A stretch of DNA of 5,130 bases from Pseudomonadota bacterium (GTDB lineage Bacteria; BMS3Abin14). The translations under genes and the position numbers were made by a program. The notes beneath the pieces were generated by a model, which was not told the DNA's origin, did not search any database, and saw nothing but the letters and a program-made list of their open reading frames with translations. The stretch is taken from the NCBI GenBank assembly GCA_030636965.1, contig DAOVVW010000110.1:1-5130 (forward strand), in the 5' to 3' direction. Shown piece after piece: positions 1 through 5,066 of the stretch; positions within the stretch are counted from its first letter, which is position 1; the number at the start of each line of letters is the position of its first letter.

Positions 1-4
1 GGTC

Positions 5-31
5 GTAAAAAGTCCATTCTTGGCTTTTTAC
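5..31. repeat. 8-bp inverted repeat, possible hairpin
   Basis: The arms GTAAAAAG (5-12) and CTTTTTAC (24-31) are perfect reverse complements around an 11-base loop. In the loop CC (14-15) could also pair with GG (22-23) if one base bulges. A run of five T at 25-29 forms the 3' arm, so the structure could terminate transcription in either direction. It also resembles short palindromic intergenic repeats that I recall from deltaproteobacterial genomes. No gene in the window reads directly into it, and the gene it may belong to could lie left of the window. Confidence 0.5.
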
Positions 32-59
32 TCCTCGGAGGGTGGCAAGAGCAATTGTA

Positions 60-149
60 GTAAATCGACAAAATTTACGTGGTTCAGTGCTAGTCGTTGA
101 TTGGGGCGCCCCTCAATGGGCGCATTGATGACTTCTTGCTAAGTCATCA
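60..149. repeat. Cluster of three small hairpins 3' of the CBS-domain gene
   Basis: Three inverted repeats lie in a row: GTAAAT/ATTTAC (60-65 and 73-78), GCGCCC/GGGCGC (106-111 and 118-123), and TGATGACTT/AAGTCATCA (126-134 and 141-149, nine pairs, six-base loop). The last begins 17 bases past the stop codon of the minus-strand CBS gene and is the most likely 3' end structure for that transcript. It has no following T-run on the minus strand, so it is not a textbook intrinsic terminator; it may stabilise the RNA end. No gene is supported in positions 1-165. Confidence 0.4.
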
Positions 150-165
150 GTGTTGGGTTTTCCCT

Positions 166-651
166 TTATTCCTTGTTTTCCATGAGGCGGTGACACAGCA
201 GCGTCGACAGCCTCACGACTCCTTCTATCTTCCCATCCTCGTCAATGACTGGCATCTCAAGGATCTTGTGCCGGGTCATTTTCTCAACCGCGGTGACGAG
301 ATCATCCTGCCTGTGGACAGCAATGACTTTGTGGTTGATCATCTGTTTGCATGACTCAGTGGTGATCTGGCGAAGTATTCCGTGACCCAGGAATGACCGG
401 CGGCAAGCCTCCGGATATATGAAGTCGGCCAGGTGCACCAGGCCGATCTGTCCAAGAAGCTGCCCCTCACTGTCAGTCACATAGAACGAAAGAATATCGC
501 TGTGTCTTGTGTACATCTGCAGCAGCTCGGATACCTGTGAATCCTCAAAAAAGACCGTTTCAGCCGTAACAGGCTGCATAAGATCCTTGATCAAAACCGG
601 ATCATTCCCGGCTTCAGCTTTTTTACTCAGGGAACTATCCTTCTTGTTCAT
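166..651 (-). CDS. Two-CBS-domain protein
   Basis: This is a 161-residue soluble protein made almost only of two CBS domains, which usually pair into a Bateman module that binds adenosine nucleotides and acts as a regulatory sensor. Counting from the ATG, domain 1 spans about residues 18-82 (starts near IKDLMQPV, contains FYVTDSEGQLLGQI). Domain 2 spans about 90-161 and carries the clear CBS signature TAVEKMTRHKILEMPVIDED followed by GKIEGVV. No catalytic or membrane part is attached, so its partner is unknown. The frame can start at a GTG at 660, but the purine-rich AGGGTGA at 663-657 sits 5 bases before the ATG at 651 and would overlap the GTG itself; I therefore choose the ATG. It is transcribed away from the membrane-protein gene at 861. 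It could be a stand-alone regulator of a transporter or enzyme encoded elsewhere. Confidence 0.88.
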   Translation of the reverse strand: MNKKDSSLSKKAEAGNDPVLIKDLMQPVTAETVFFEDSQVSELLQMYTRHSDILSFYVTDSEGQLLGQIGLVHLADFIYPEACRRSFLGHGILRQITTESCKQMINHKVIAVHRQDDLVTAVEKMTRHKILEMPVIDEDGKIEGVVRLSTLLCHRLMENKE

Positions 652-758
652 TGCTCTCACCCTCTCTGGAGGTCTGGTGACTGGACCGGCTACTTAAATC
701 CTCCTTTTAAACATAATGCTTTTATGAAAAATTACAATCACCTGTCCAGCCCATCTAT

Positions 759-787
759 TTGCCAACGATAATATTATACTATATTGT
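759..787 (+). promoter_or_regulatory. Candidate promoter for the membrane-protein gene
   Basis: TTGCCA (759-764, five of six to the -35 consensus), a 17-base spacer, then TATTGT (782-787, four of six to the -10 consensus). This would start RNA near 794 and leave a leader of about 67 bases before the ATG at 861. It overlaps the minus-strand TATAAT at 778-773, so the two divergent promoters would compete for the same DNA. Confidence 0.35.
773..778 (-). promoter_or_regulatory. Candidate -10 box for the CBS gene
   Basis: On the minus strand positions 778-773 read TATAAT, a perfect -10 hexamer, in an AT-rich stretch about 120 bases upstream of the CBS start. The hexamer 17 bases further upstream (801-796, GGCGTT) is a poor -35, so recognition by the housekeeping sigma factor is uncertain. 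Confidence 0.3.
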
Positions 788-860
788 GTTATCCAAACGC
801 CCTGGATAGATGTCAGTGATGTGGATATAGTCAAGCGTACAAGAGTAGGGGGATGATCAA

Positions 861-1226
861 ATGACCTGGTTCCTGTATCTCGTTTCCATAGTCTGGGTGG
901 GTATCGGAAGTATCCTGATACTGCACACGGAAAAAGTAAGGGACGTTCTCTCCGGTATAATGGAGGAGGCCAACTTCAGGATTTGGGGAGGGTTCACGCT
1001 GGCCTTCGGAATCCTTCTTGGCATTGCGTCTTTCTGGAGCGGGGTTGTATGGTTCCTCTTCCTTCTGTCCATGACAATTGCGGGGATGGGCGCGTATGCC
1101 CTCTTCGGGGAGGAAGCGAAGGTCAAGTCACTGATTGAGAACTGGACAAAAATCTCGGATGCGGGATATAGGCTATGGGGGCTCATCTTTGTTATCACAG
1201 CAGTTGCTCTTCTAACCTGGATCTGA
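861..1226 (+). CDS. Small four-helix membrane protein with an internal duplication
   Basis: This is a 121-residue integral membrane protein that I do not recognise as a named family. Hydrophobic segments lie at about residues 3-21, 41-58, 61-83 and 103-121. The two halves are copies of one unit of two helices: WFLYLVS (3-9) matches WFLFLLS (64-70), KVR (25-27) matches KVK (87-89), and FRIWGG (39-44) matches YRLWGL (103-108). Each half thus runs helix, basic loop with Lys-Val, short amphipathic stretch, then an Arg-x-Trp-Gly turn into the second helix. A strong ribosome site, AGGGGG (847-852), sits 8 bases before the ATG. It stands alone, divergent from the CBS gene, and no substrate or catalytic residue is evident. 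It may be a small structural or transport-accessory protein. Confidence 0.85.
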   Translation: MTWFLYLVSIVWVGIGSILILHTEKVRDVLSGIMEEANFRIWGGFTLAFGILLGIASFWSGVVWFLFLLSMTIAGMGAYALFGEEAKVKSLIENWTKISDAGYRLWGLIFVITAVALLTWI

Positions 1227-1339
1227 TCAGAATACGGCCCTTTTGTGGAATAAACGCGGATTTTTCTGGAAATAATCGTCAAAAAATCCTAGAATTACAG
1301 TTTGGTACTCTTTTGCATCCATAAGCCCTGCTTCCATTG

Positions 1340-1351
1340 CCCTCATGAGGG
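1340..1351. promoter_or_regulatory. Perfect 12-bp palindrome upstream of the 1401 gene
   Basis: CCCTCATGAGGG is a perfect palindrome that ends 49 bases before the ATG at 1401. Its position fits an operator near the promoter of that gene, but no regulator is known and no convincing -35/-10 pair was found in 1227-1400. Confidence 0.3.
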
Positions 1352-1400
1352 TGATTTACTGCCGAAAATGAGGAAATACGAGGTCTAACAGAGCGTAAAA

Positions 1401-2006
1401 ATGAAATACATTACTATCTTTCCGGAATATCCCATAAGTATCTATCAGATAAGCGAGTTGAAAAGGTACAGGAAGAAGGTCCTTCACGCGCAAATTGAGG
1501 GCGCCGCGCTGATACGGATCCTGAACAGCCCATCAAAGGTGCTCAGAACCGTTGATGGTCACCACGTAAACAAGGCGTTTATCGTGGGGGTCAGAGACTA
1601 TGTGAATCCGCAGAGCAGGAAGTCAAGACTTGCCGAATACGAGAGAAGGACCCAGGTAAACCTGTACGTCTCCATGGAGCTCGCTACTTTAGAGGAGGTT
1701 TCAGGGATTATCAGCGTCCGACGGATTGCGGATGATGTCGAGCTGTGCCTTGAAAGAGCTCTGGTTTCTGCCAGGGAGTACGACTTTGTTGGCATGCTGA
1801 CTGACTGGAATACCACCGAGAAGCTGGATACGCTTATCGATCCCGGGATAATGAGCGTCTTCGATCAGGCGAAGCTCAGCCACTCCTTCCTGGCCATAAA
1901 CAAGCATCTGATAAAGAATTTTATACTGATGAGGGATCTGGGTGTGGAACCAGTCGATACAATACTGGGCCCTATTCTTCCCGATGAGGAAGCCTCAAGC
2001 GGCTAG
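1401..2006 (+). CDS. Conserved-looking protein of unknown function
   Basis: This is a 201-residue soluble protein that I cannot assign to a family. The N-terminal third is basic (LKRYRKK near residues 20-26, then an Arg/Lys-rich stretch NPQSRKSRLAEYERR near 69-83). The C-terminal half appears helical and acidic and ends in an Asp/Glu-rich tail. There is no signal peptide or membrane segment and only one cysteine, in VELCLER, so it is not a metal-cluster protein. An in-frame stop at 1386-1388 and the lack of any start codon between it and the ATG fix the start at 1401; only a weak ribosome site (GAG at 1391-1393) precedes it, suggesting modest translation. The gene is convergent with the selenoprotein gene, with 77 bases between stop codons. 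That this long frame is a real gene rests on its length and on the absence of any better frame on either strand. Confidence 0.7.
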   Translation: MKYITIFPEYPISIYQISELKRYRKKVLHAQIEGAALIRILNSPSKVLRTVDGHHVNKAFIVGVRDYVNPQSRKSRLAEYERRTQVNLYVSMELATLEEVSGIISVRRIADDVELCLERALVSAREYDFVGMLTDWNTTEKLDTLIDPGIMSVFDQAKLSHSFLAINKHLIKNFILMRDLGVEPVDTILGPILPDEEASSG

Positions 2007-2058
2007 ACTCACATGCCTCAGTCGGTGATTTCGATCCTTCTGTAAAGAAAGTGTTCTG

Positions 2059-2075
2059 CCACGCCACCGGCGTGG
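2059..2075 (-). promoter_or_regulatory. SECIS-like hairpin for the second UGA, in the 3' untranslated region
   Basis: On the minus strand CCACGCC (2075-2069), loop GGT (2068-2066) and GGCGTGG (2065-2059) form a perfect seven-pair, GC-rich hairpin. The loop begins 24 bases after the UGA at 2095-2093 and opens with GG. Bacterial SECIS elements, bound by SelB, typically have a short stem, a small apical loop with G in its first two positions, and a distance of roughly 16-37 bases from the UGA; this structure meets all three. It lies wholly past the terminating UGA (2086-2084). It may also help end the transcripts that converge here, but no T-run directly follows the stem. Confidence 0.65.
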
Positions 2076-2083
2076 TCACGTGA

Positions 2084-2311
2084 TCAAACGCCTCACGTGC
2101 CTCCAAAACCGATCTTTACCTCTCCACCCTCAACAATAACCGGTACCTGCCGCTTCCCACCAGTGTGGGTGAGCATCTCTTCGATCAGCTCGGGGTTAGC
2201 CTGAACATCGCGGTAGTCAACGGTCTTGCCCTCAGCTTCGTAGGCCTCACGGGCCTCGTTGGTGTAGGGTCAGCTTACTTTTCCGAAGATGATGACGGTG
2301 TCTTCGCTCAT
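2084..2311 (-). CDS. Glutaredoxin-like selenoprotein with two selenocysteines (Uxx-star type)
   Basis: This 75-residue protein is readable only if two in-frame UGA codons are decoded as selenocysteine (U). After the ATG at 2311 the chain begins MSEDTVIIFGKVS, then U14-P-Y-T, which replaces the CPYC active site of glutaredoxin with a selenol at the first position and Thr at the second. Residues 56-58 (VPV) carry the cis-proline that closes the active site in thioredoxin folds. The chain ends GFGGT-U73-GV followed by a UGA stop (2086-2084). The first UGA is at 2272-2270 and the second at 2095-2093. A perfect ribosome site lies 6 bases before the ATG, and a SECIS-like hairpin follows each UGA. 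It fits the family I recall as Uxx-star glutaredoxin-like (seleno)proteins. The likely role is selenol/thiol redox chemistry in the cytosol; the substrate is unknown. The less likely alternative for the C terminus is that the second UGA is the real stop, giving a 72-residue protein with one selenocysteine (2093-2311). Confidence 0.88.
2242..2256 (-). promoter_or_regulatory. SECIS-like hairpin for the first UGA, inside the coding sequence
   Basis: On the minus strand AGGCC (2256-2252), loop CGTGA (2251-2247) and GGCCT (2246-2242) form a five-pair hairpin whose loop starts 19 bases after the UGA at 2272-2270, with G as its second base. CCCT (2269-2266), next to the UGA, can pair with AGGG (2232-2229) to make a lower helix. 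Spacing, loop size and loop G match the usual bacterial SECIS layout. Confidence 0.6.
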
Positions 2312-2317
2312 TATTTT

Positions 2318-2323
2318 CCTCCT
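2318..2323 (-). promoter_or_regulatory. Strong ribosome binding site of the selenoprotein gene
   Basis: AGGAGG on the minus strand (2323-2318) is followed by AAAATA and then the ATG at 2311-2309. This consensus site with ideal spacing decides the start codon and is independent evidence that the UGA-interrupted frame is a translated gene. Confidence 0.85.
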
Positions 2324-2349
2324 GTCAGGATCAATAGCTTCTTTCAATC

Positions 2350-2378
2350 ATTATAGCCTACCGGATTGACAGTTTCTA
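2350..2378 (-). promoter_or_regulatory. Promoter of the selenoprotein gene
   Basis: On the minus strand TAGAAA (2378-2373, four of six to the -35 consensus) is separated by exactly 17 bases from TATAAT (2355-2350, a perfect -10). RNA would start near 2343, giving a leader of about 32 bases that holds the ribosome site at 2323-2318. Confidence 0.55.
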
Positions 2379-2440
2379 TTCAAAATACGCTTTTCGAAAA
2401 TCTCGTGTGCAAACTGGACTCATTTTCATATAGGGGTGGC

Positions 2441-2455
2441 AATCATCAGGTGATT
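2441..2455. promoter_or_regulatory. Palindromic candidate operator upstream of the ferredoxin-AOR operon
   Basis: AATCATC-A-GGTGATT is a near-perfect inverted repeat (seven pairs, one of them G-T) centred on 2448, 43 bases before the GTG at 2499. A second palindrome, TTTTCGAAAA, lies at 2391-2400. Both sit in the divergent control region between the selenoprotein gene and the operon. No convincing plus-strand -35/-10 pair is seen: TTGACA occurs at 2366-2371, but nothing like a -10 lies 16-18 bases after it. Confidence 0.3.
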
Positions 2456-2488
2456 CTGGTAGTAATGAACGCCTTAAAATGCGAACAC

Positions 2489-2493
2489 GGAGG
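2489..2493 (+). promoter_or_regulatory. Ribosome binding site that fixes the GTG start of the ferredoxin gene
   Basis: GGAGG is followed by TTAGA and then GTG at 2499. The ATG codons at 2464 and 2479 are out of frame, so GTG is the supported start. Confidence 0.8.
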
Positions 2494-2498
2494 TTAGA

Positions 2499-3029
2499 GT
2501 GCATCTTACAGTGATACCCGAACGCTGTTCCGGCTGCAGAGTTTGCGAGCTGGCGTGCAGCGTTGGGAGAATGGGAGTAAATAACCCCAAGAAAAGCTGC
2601 GTCAGGGTGATGGTTCTGTATCCCCACCCTGTTATCCGCATGCCAATAATCTGTAAGCAGTGCGGAATTCCTAAGTGCGGCGAGGGTTGTCCCACAAACG
2701 CCATCTTCAGGGAGAACGGTATAGTTCGTATCGACGAGGAAAAGTGCATATCCTGCAACCAGTGCATAACAAGCTGTCCCTTCGGAGCAATGTTCCTTCA
2801 CGAAGACGTGGAACACCCCTTGAAGTGCGATCTGTGCGACGGCAAGCCTCTGTGTGTCGAAGCCTGCCCCAAGGAAGCGCTCAAATTCCATCCCAAGCAT
2901 ATACTGGGACAGGCTCACAGACTGTCAACTGCAAGAAATTACGCCAGGATGGGCAAGGTTGAGTACATGGACGGAGAACATAAAAAGATCCTCCGATACG
3001 CCAGGGAAAAGGTGCAGAAGGATGATTAA
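2499..3029 (+). CDS. Four-cluster ferredoxin, electron-transfer subunit of the AOR-type enzyme
   Basis: This 176-residue iron-sulfur protein of the DmsB/HycB type carries electrons between the tungsten enzyme encoded next and another carrier. Sixteen cysteines fall into four groups that together can hold four [4Fe-4S] clusters: C10-C13-C16-C20, C52-C55-C60-C64, C83-C86-C89-C93 (in CISCNQCITSCP) and C110-C113-C119-C123. C34 is extra. The C-terminal 45 residues are basic, lack cysteine and probably dock to the partner. There is no signal peptide, so it is cytosolic. The start is GTG, set by GGAGG five bases upstream. Its stop overlaps the AOR start by 8 bases, indicating translational coupling. 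Small subunits of this kind accompany AOR-type catalytic subunits in AorAB of Aromatoleum and BamBC of benzoyl-CoA reductase; the family is certain, the particular complex is inferred. Confidence 0.93.
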   Translation: MHLTVIPERCSGCRVCELACSVGRMGVNNPKKSCVRVMVLYPHPVIRMPIICKQCGIPKCGEGCPTNAIFRENGIVRIDEEKCISCNQCITSCPFGAMFLHEDVEHPLKCDLCDGKPLCVEACPKEALKFHPKHILGQAHRLSTARNYARMGKVEYMDGEHKKILRYAREKVQKDD

Positions 3030-4830
3030 AGGCGGGTACTTCTTTTCCGTTCTGGACGTGGATCTCACCAGCGGTGAGTCAAATGTGGTCCCTCTCGACG
3101 AGAAGGTGGCATACGATTATATTGGCGGGCGGGGGTTCGGGGCCAGATTTGTAGCCGATCTTGTAAAGAATTCCCGAAAAAAGATCGATCCCCTCGGTCC
3201 CGAGAACATACTGGTAATAGCTCCAGGTCCTCTCTCCGGTCTCTATATCCCCGCTGCCGGCAAAAATTCCTTTGTGACACTGTCACCGGCCACCGGTATT
3301 TACGGCGACAGCAGCATGGGGGGTGTCTTCGGTGTTGAACTGAGGCAGGCGGGATACGATGCTGTGGTCATCAGAGGCCGGGCACCAGAGCTTTCGGCCC
3401 TGGCAATAGATGACGGAAGGATAAATATAATCCCCCTCCCTGAAGCCCGTGGAAAGACCACCCTGGAAGCTGAACAGATCGTCCGGCAGGCTACCGGGGA
3501 CGAGGATATGAAGATCGCCTCTATTGGTGTTGCAGGGGAGAACTGTGCGGTCTTTTCCTGTGTCAACACCGACTGGAGCAGAAACGCCGGCAGGATCGGT
3601 ATCGGTGCCGTTATGGGCTCCAAAAATCTGAAGGCTGTAGCCGTGCGGGGTTCGAGGGATCTGCCGGTGTCTGATCTTGACGCGATTATGCATCTAACCC
3701 GTGAGGCAACCGGGCTTAGCGCATGCCACGAATTCGTCTCCTTCTGGCAGGAACAGGGACTCATGTCCGTTATTGATTACGCCAACACGATGGGGATCCT
3801 GCCCACATATAATTTCCAGCAGACGGTGTTTGATCGGGCAGACAAGATGAACGGATATGTCATGGAGGATCGCTACAAGATAGCCGACTCTGCATGCTTC
3901 GGCTGCTCCATGAGCTGCGGAAATATATGTCTGGTCAAGGAAGGCAAATACAGGGGGACTGTTACCGAAGGGCCCGAATATGAGTCAGCAGCGATGTTGG
4001 GAAGCAATCTGGGTGCTTCGAACTTTGCCTACATCCTGAAGGCAAACGCCCTGTGTGACGAGGTGGGGCTGGACACGATCTCCTCAGGGGGCATTATCGG
4101 GGCGTTAATGGAGGGTCAGGAAAAGGGAGTATTGTCTGCCGATGACCTGGACGGAAAGACACTCAACTGGGGTGACGAGGACGGTATTCTCGAAACTATA
4201 AACAAGATAGCAAACAGGGAAGGCGTCGGAGATACCCTTGCAGGGGGCAGCAGGGCAATACTTGCCCGCTGGCCGAAGCTTGCAGGGATTCTCTGCCAGG
4301 TAAAAGGCCTTGAGCAGTCCGCATATGATTCAAGAGCTGCGATCTCCATGGCACTGGGATACGGTACTTCTGACATAGGCGCCCATCATACCAGAGCCTG
4401 GACTGTCGCCCGGGAGCTGGAGAACGGCGAGAACTGGGATCTTCAGGACAAGGCGGATCTGGTGATATATCATCAAAACGTCAGACCACTCTTCGACATG
4501 TTAGGAGTATGCAGGCTGCCGTGGATCGAATTGGGGTTCCCTGAGGATTACTACCGGCGGTTCTACGCGGCTGTTACGGGAGTGGAGAGATCCATGGAGG
4601 ACCTGCTGGCCTGTTCGTCCCATATCTACGACCTTACCCGTTCCATTAACGTTCACCTGGGCATCAGCCGCAAGGACGATTACCCGCCCGCGAGGACTTT
4701 CGAGGACCCGGTTCCTTCAGGCCCTACGAAAGGCAGTGTGGTCTCTCGGGATGAGTATGAGAAGATACTGGATATATATTATGAAAAACGAGGGTGGGAT
4801 AGTGAGGGCATTCCGCCACCGACTTTATAA
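3022..4830 (+). CDS. Tungsten aldehyde:ferredoxin oxidoreductase family enzyme
   Basis: This 602-residue catalytic subunit is close to the usual AOR length. The family binds a tungsten bis-pterin and one [4Fe-4S] cluster and interconverts aldehydes and carboxylic acids with low-potential electrons. Visible marks are the N-terminal IGGRGFGARF (34-43), RNAGRIGIGAVMGSKNLKAV (187-206), and EGPEYES (316-322). The cluster cysteines are C292-x2-C295-x3-C299 and C497. The two pterin-binding motifs are DEVGLD (346-351) and DMLGVC (492-497). The spacing closely follows that of the Pyrococcus furiosus enzyme. The open frame extends upstream to 2854, but that part overlaps the ferredoxin gene and has no family resemblance. 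The ATG at 3022, with AAAAGG nine bases before it, gives the normal AOR N terminus. No signal peptide is present. It forms an operon with the four-cluster ferredoxin; no FAD subunit gene follows within the 300 bases seen. The substrate cannot be read from sequence: a true AOR, or an AOR-like enzyme such as BamB, are both possible. Confidence 0.95.
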   Translation: MIKGGYFFSVLDVDLTSGESNVVPLDEKVAYDYIGGRGFGARFVADLVKNSRKKIDPLGPENILVIAPGPLSGLYIPAAGKNSFVTLSPATGIYGDSSMGGVFGVELRQAGYDAVVIRGRAPELSALAIDDGRINIIPLPEARGKTTLEAEQIVRQATGDEDMKIASIGVAGENCAVFSCVNTDWSRNAGRIGIGAVMGSKNLKAVAVRGSRDLPVSDLDAIMHLTREATGLSACHEFVSFWQEQGLMSVIDYANTMGILPTYNFQQTVFDRADKMNGYVMEDRYKIADSACFGCSMSCGNICLVKEGKYRGTVTEGPEYESAAMLGSNLGASNFAYILKANALCDEVGLDTISSGGIIGALMEGQEKGVLSADDLDGKTLNWGDEDGILETINKIANREGVGDTLAGGSRAILARWPKLAGILCQVKGLEQSAYDSRAAISMALGYGTSDIGAHHTRAWTVARELENGENWDLQDKADLVIYHQNVRPLFDMLGVCRLPWIELGFPEDYYRRFYAAVTGVERSMEDLLACSSHIYDLTRSINVHLGISRKDDYPPARTFEDPVPSGPTKGSVVSRDEYEKILDIYYEKRGWDSEGIPPPTL

Positions 4831-4853
4831 GGGCGGGTGCGTGCCCGGATCCG

Positions 4854-5066
4854 AAGTCTAAAATCAAAGATCCAAGATCCGTTTTTACCACAGAGTCACA
4901 GAGGACACAGAGAAAACCTGATCATTGGGCAGAATTCAGAATAAATGGGTTCCTGCAAAAGCCCCTTCGTCTTCGCAACCCCCTGTTAGCTTCCCTCCCT
5001 AAGCCAACCTCTGTGACCTCTGTGACTTTGTGGTGGGAAAACACGTTGGGCGTTGGACGTTAGACG
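4854..5066. repeat. Composite inverted-repeat element of about 210 bp (MITE-like, CACAGAG family)
   Basis: The two ends are imperfect inverted copies about 58 bases long. The outer part is a seven-base periodic tract: AAGTCTA-AAATCAA-AGATCCA-AGATCCG at 4854-4881 on the left, and GTTGGGC-GTTGGAC-GTTAGAC at 5045-5065 on the right, which is the complementary unit. The inner part is ACCACAGAGTCACAGAGG (4887-4904) continuing as ACACAGAG to 4912; on the right its complement runs from 5034 back to 5008 with two small differences. The centre, 4913-5007, has no open frame or recognisable content. No clear target duplication flanks it. It begins 24 bases after the AOR stop. The rest of the gene-free stretch (4831-4853 and 5067-5130) shows only a weak CGGGT/GCCCG stem at 4834-4847 without a T-run. 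Confidence 0.75.

Noticed and set aside
97..354. Plus-strand 85-codon frame
   Set aside because: It is antisense to the end of the CBS gene and has no convincing ribosome site or domain.
857..1282. Minus-strand 141-codon frame
   Set aside because: It is antisense to the membrane-protein gene, which has a ribosome site and an internal duplication; the antisense frame lacks both.
2084..2311. Pseudogene explanation for the glutaredoxin-like frame
   Set aside because: Both interruptions are UGA, both fall where Cys/Sec would be expected, no frameshift occurs, and promoter, ribosome site and hairpins are intact; random decay would not give this pattern.
2165..2356. Plus-strand 63-codon frame
   Set aside because: It is the complement of the selenoprotein gene and its promoter; it has no ribosome site or family resemblance.
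2431..2455. Sigma-54 promoter for the ferredoxin-AOR operon
   Set aside because: TGGCAA is present at 2437-2442, but the downstream TTGC element at the required spacing is missing.
2376..2918. Minus-strand 180-codon frame
   Set aside because: It runs antisense through the ferredoxin gene, whose sixteen cysteines mark the true frame, and it also crosses the intergenic control region.
2854..3021. Upstream extension of the AOR reading frame
   Set aside because: It overlaps the ferredoxin gene in another frame, has no AOR resemblance, and the ATG at 3022 has a ribosome site and gives the family's normal N terminus.
4834..4847. Intrinsic terminator after the AOR gene
   Set aside because: The CGGGT/GCCCG stem is only five pairs, one of them a wobble, and no T-run follows.
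4887..5034. CRISPR-like array in the CACAGAG repeats
   Set aside because: The copies are inverted arms with short internal repetition, not regularly spaced direct repeats with unique spacers.
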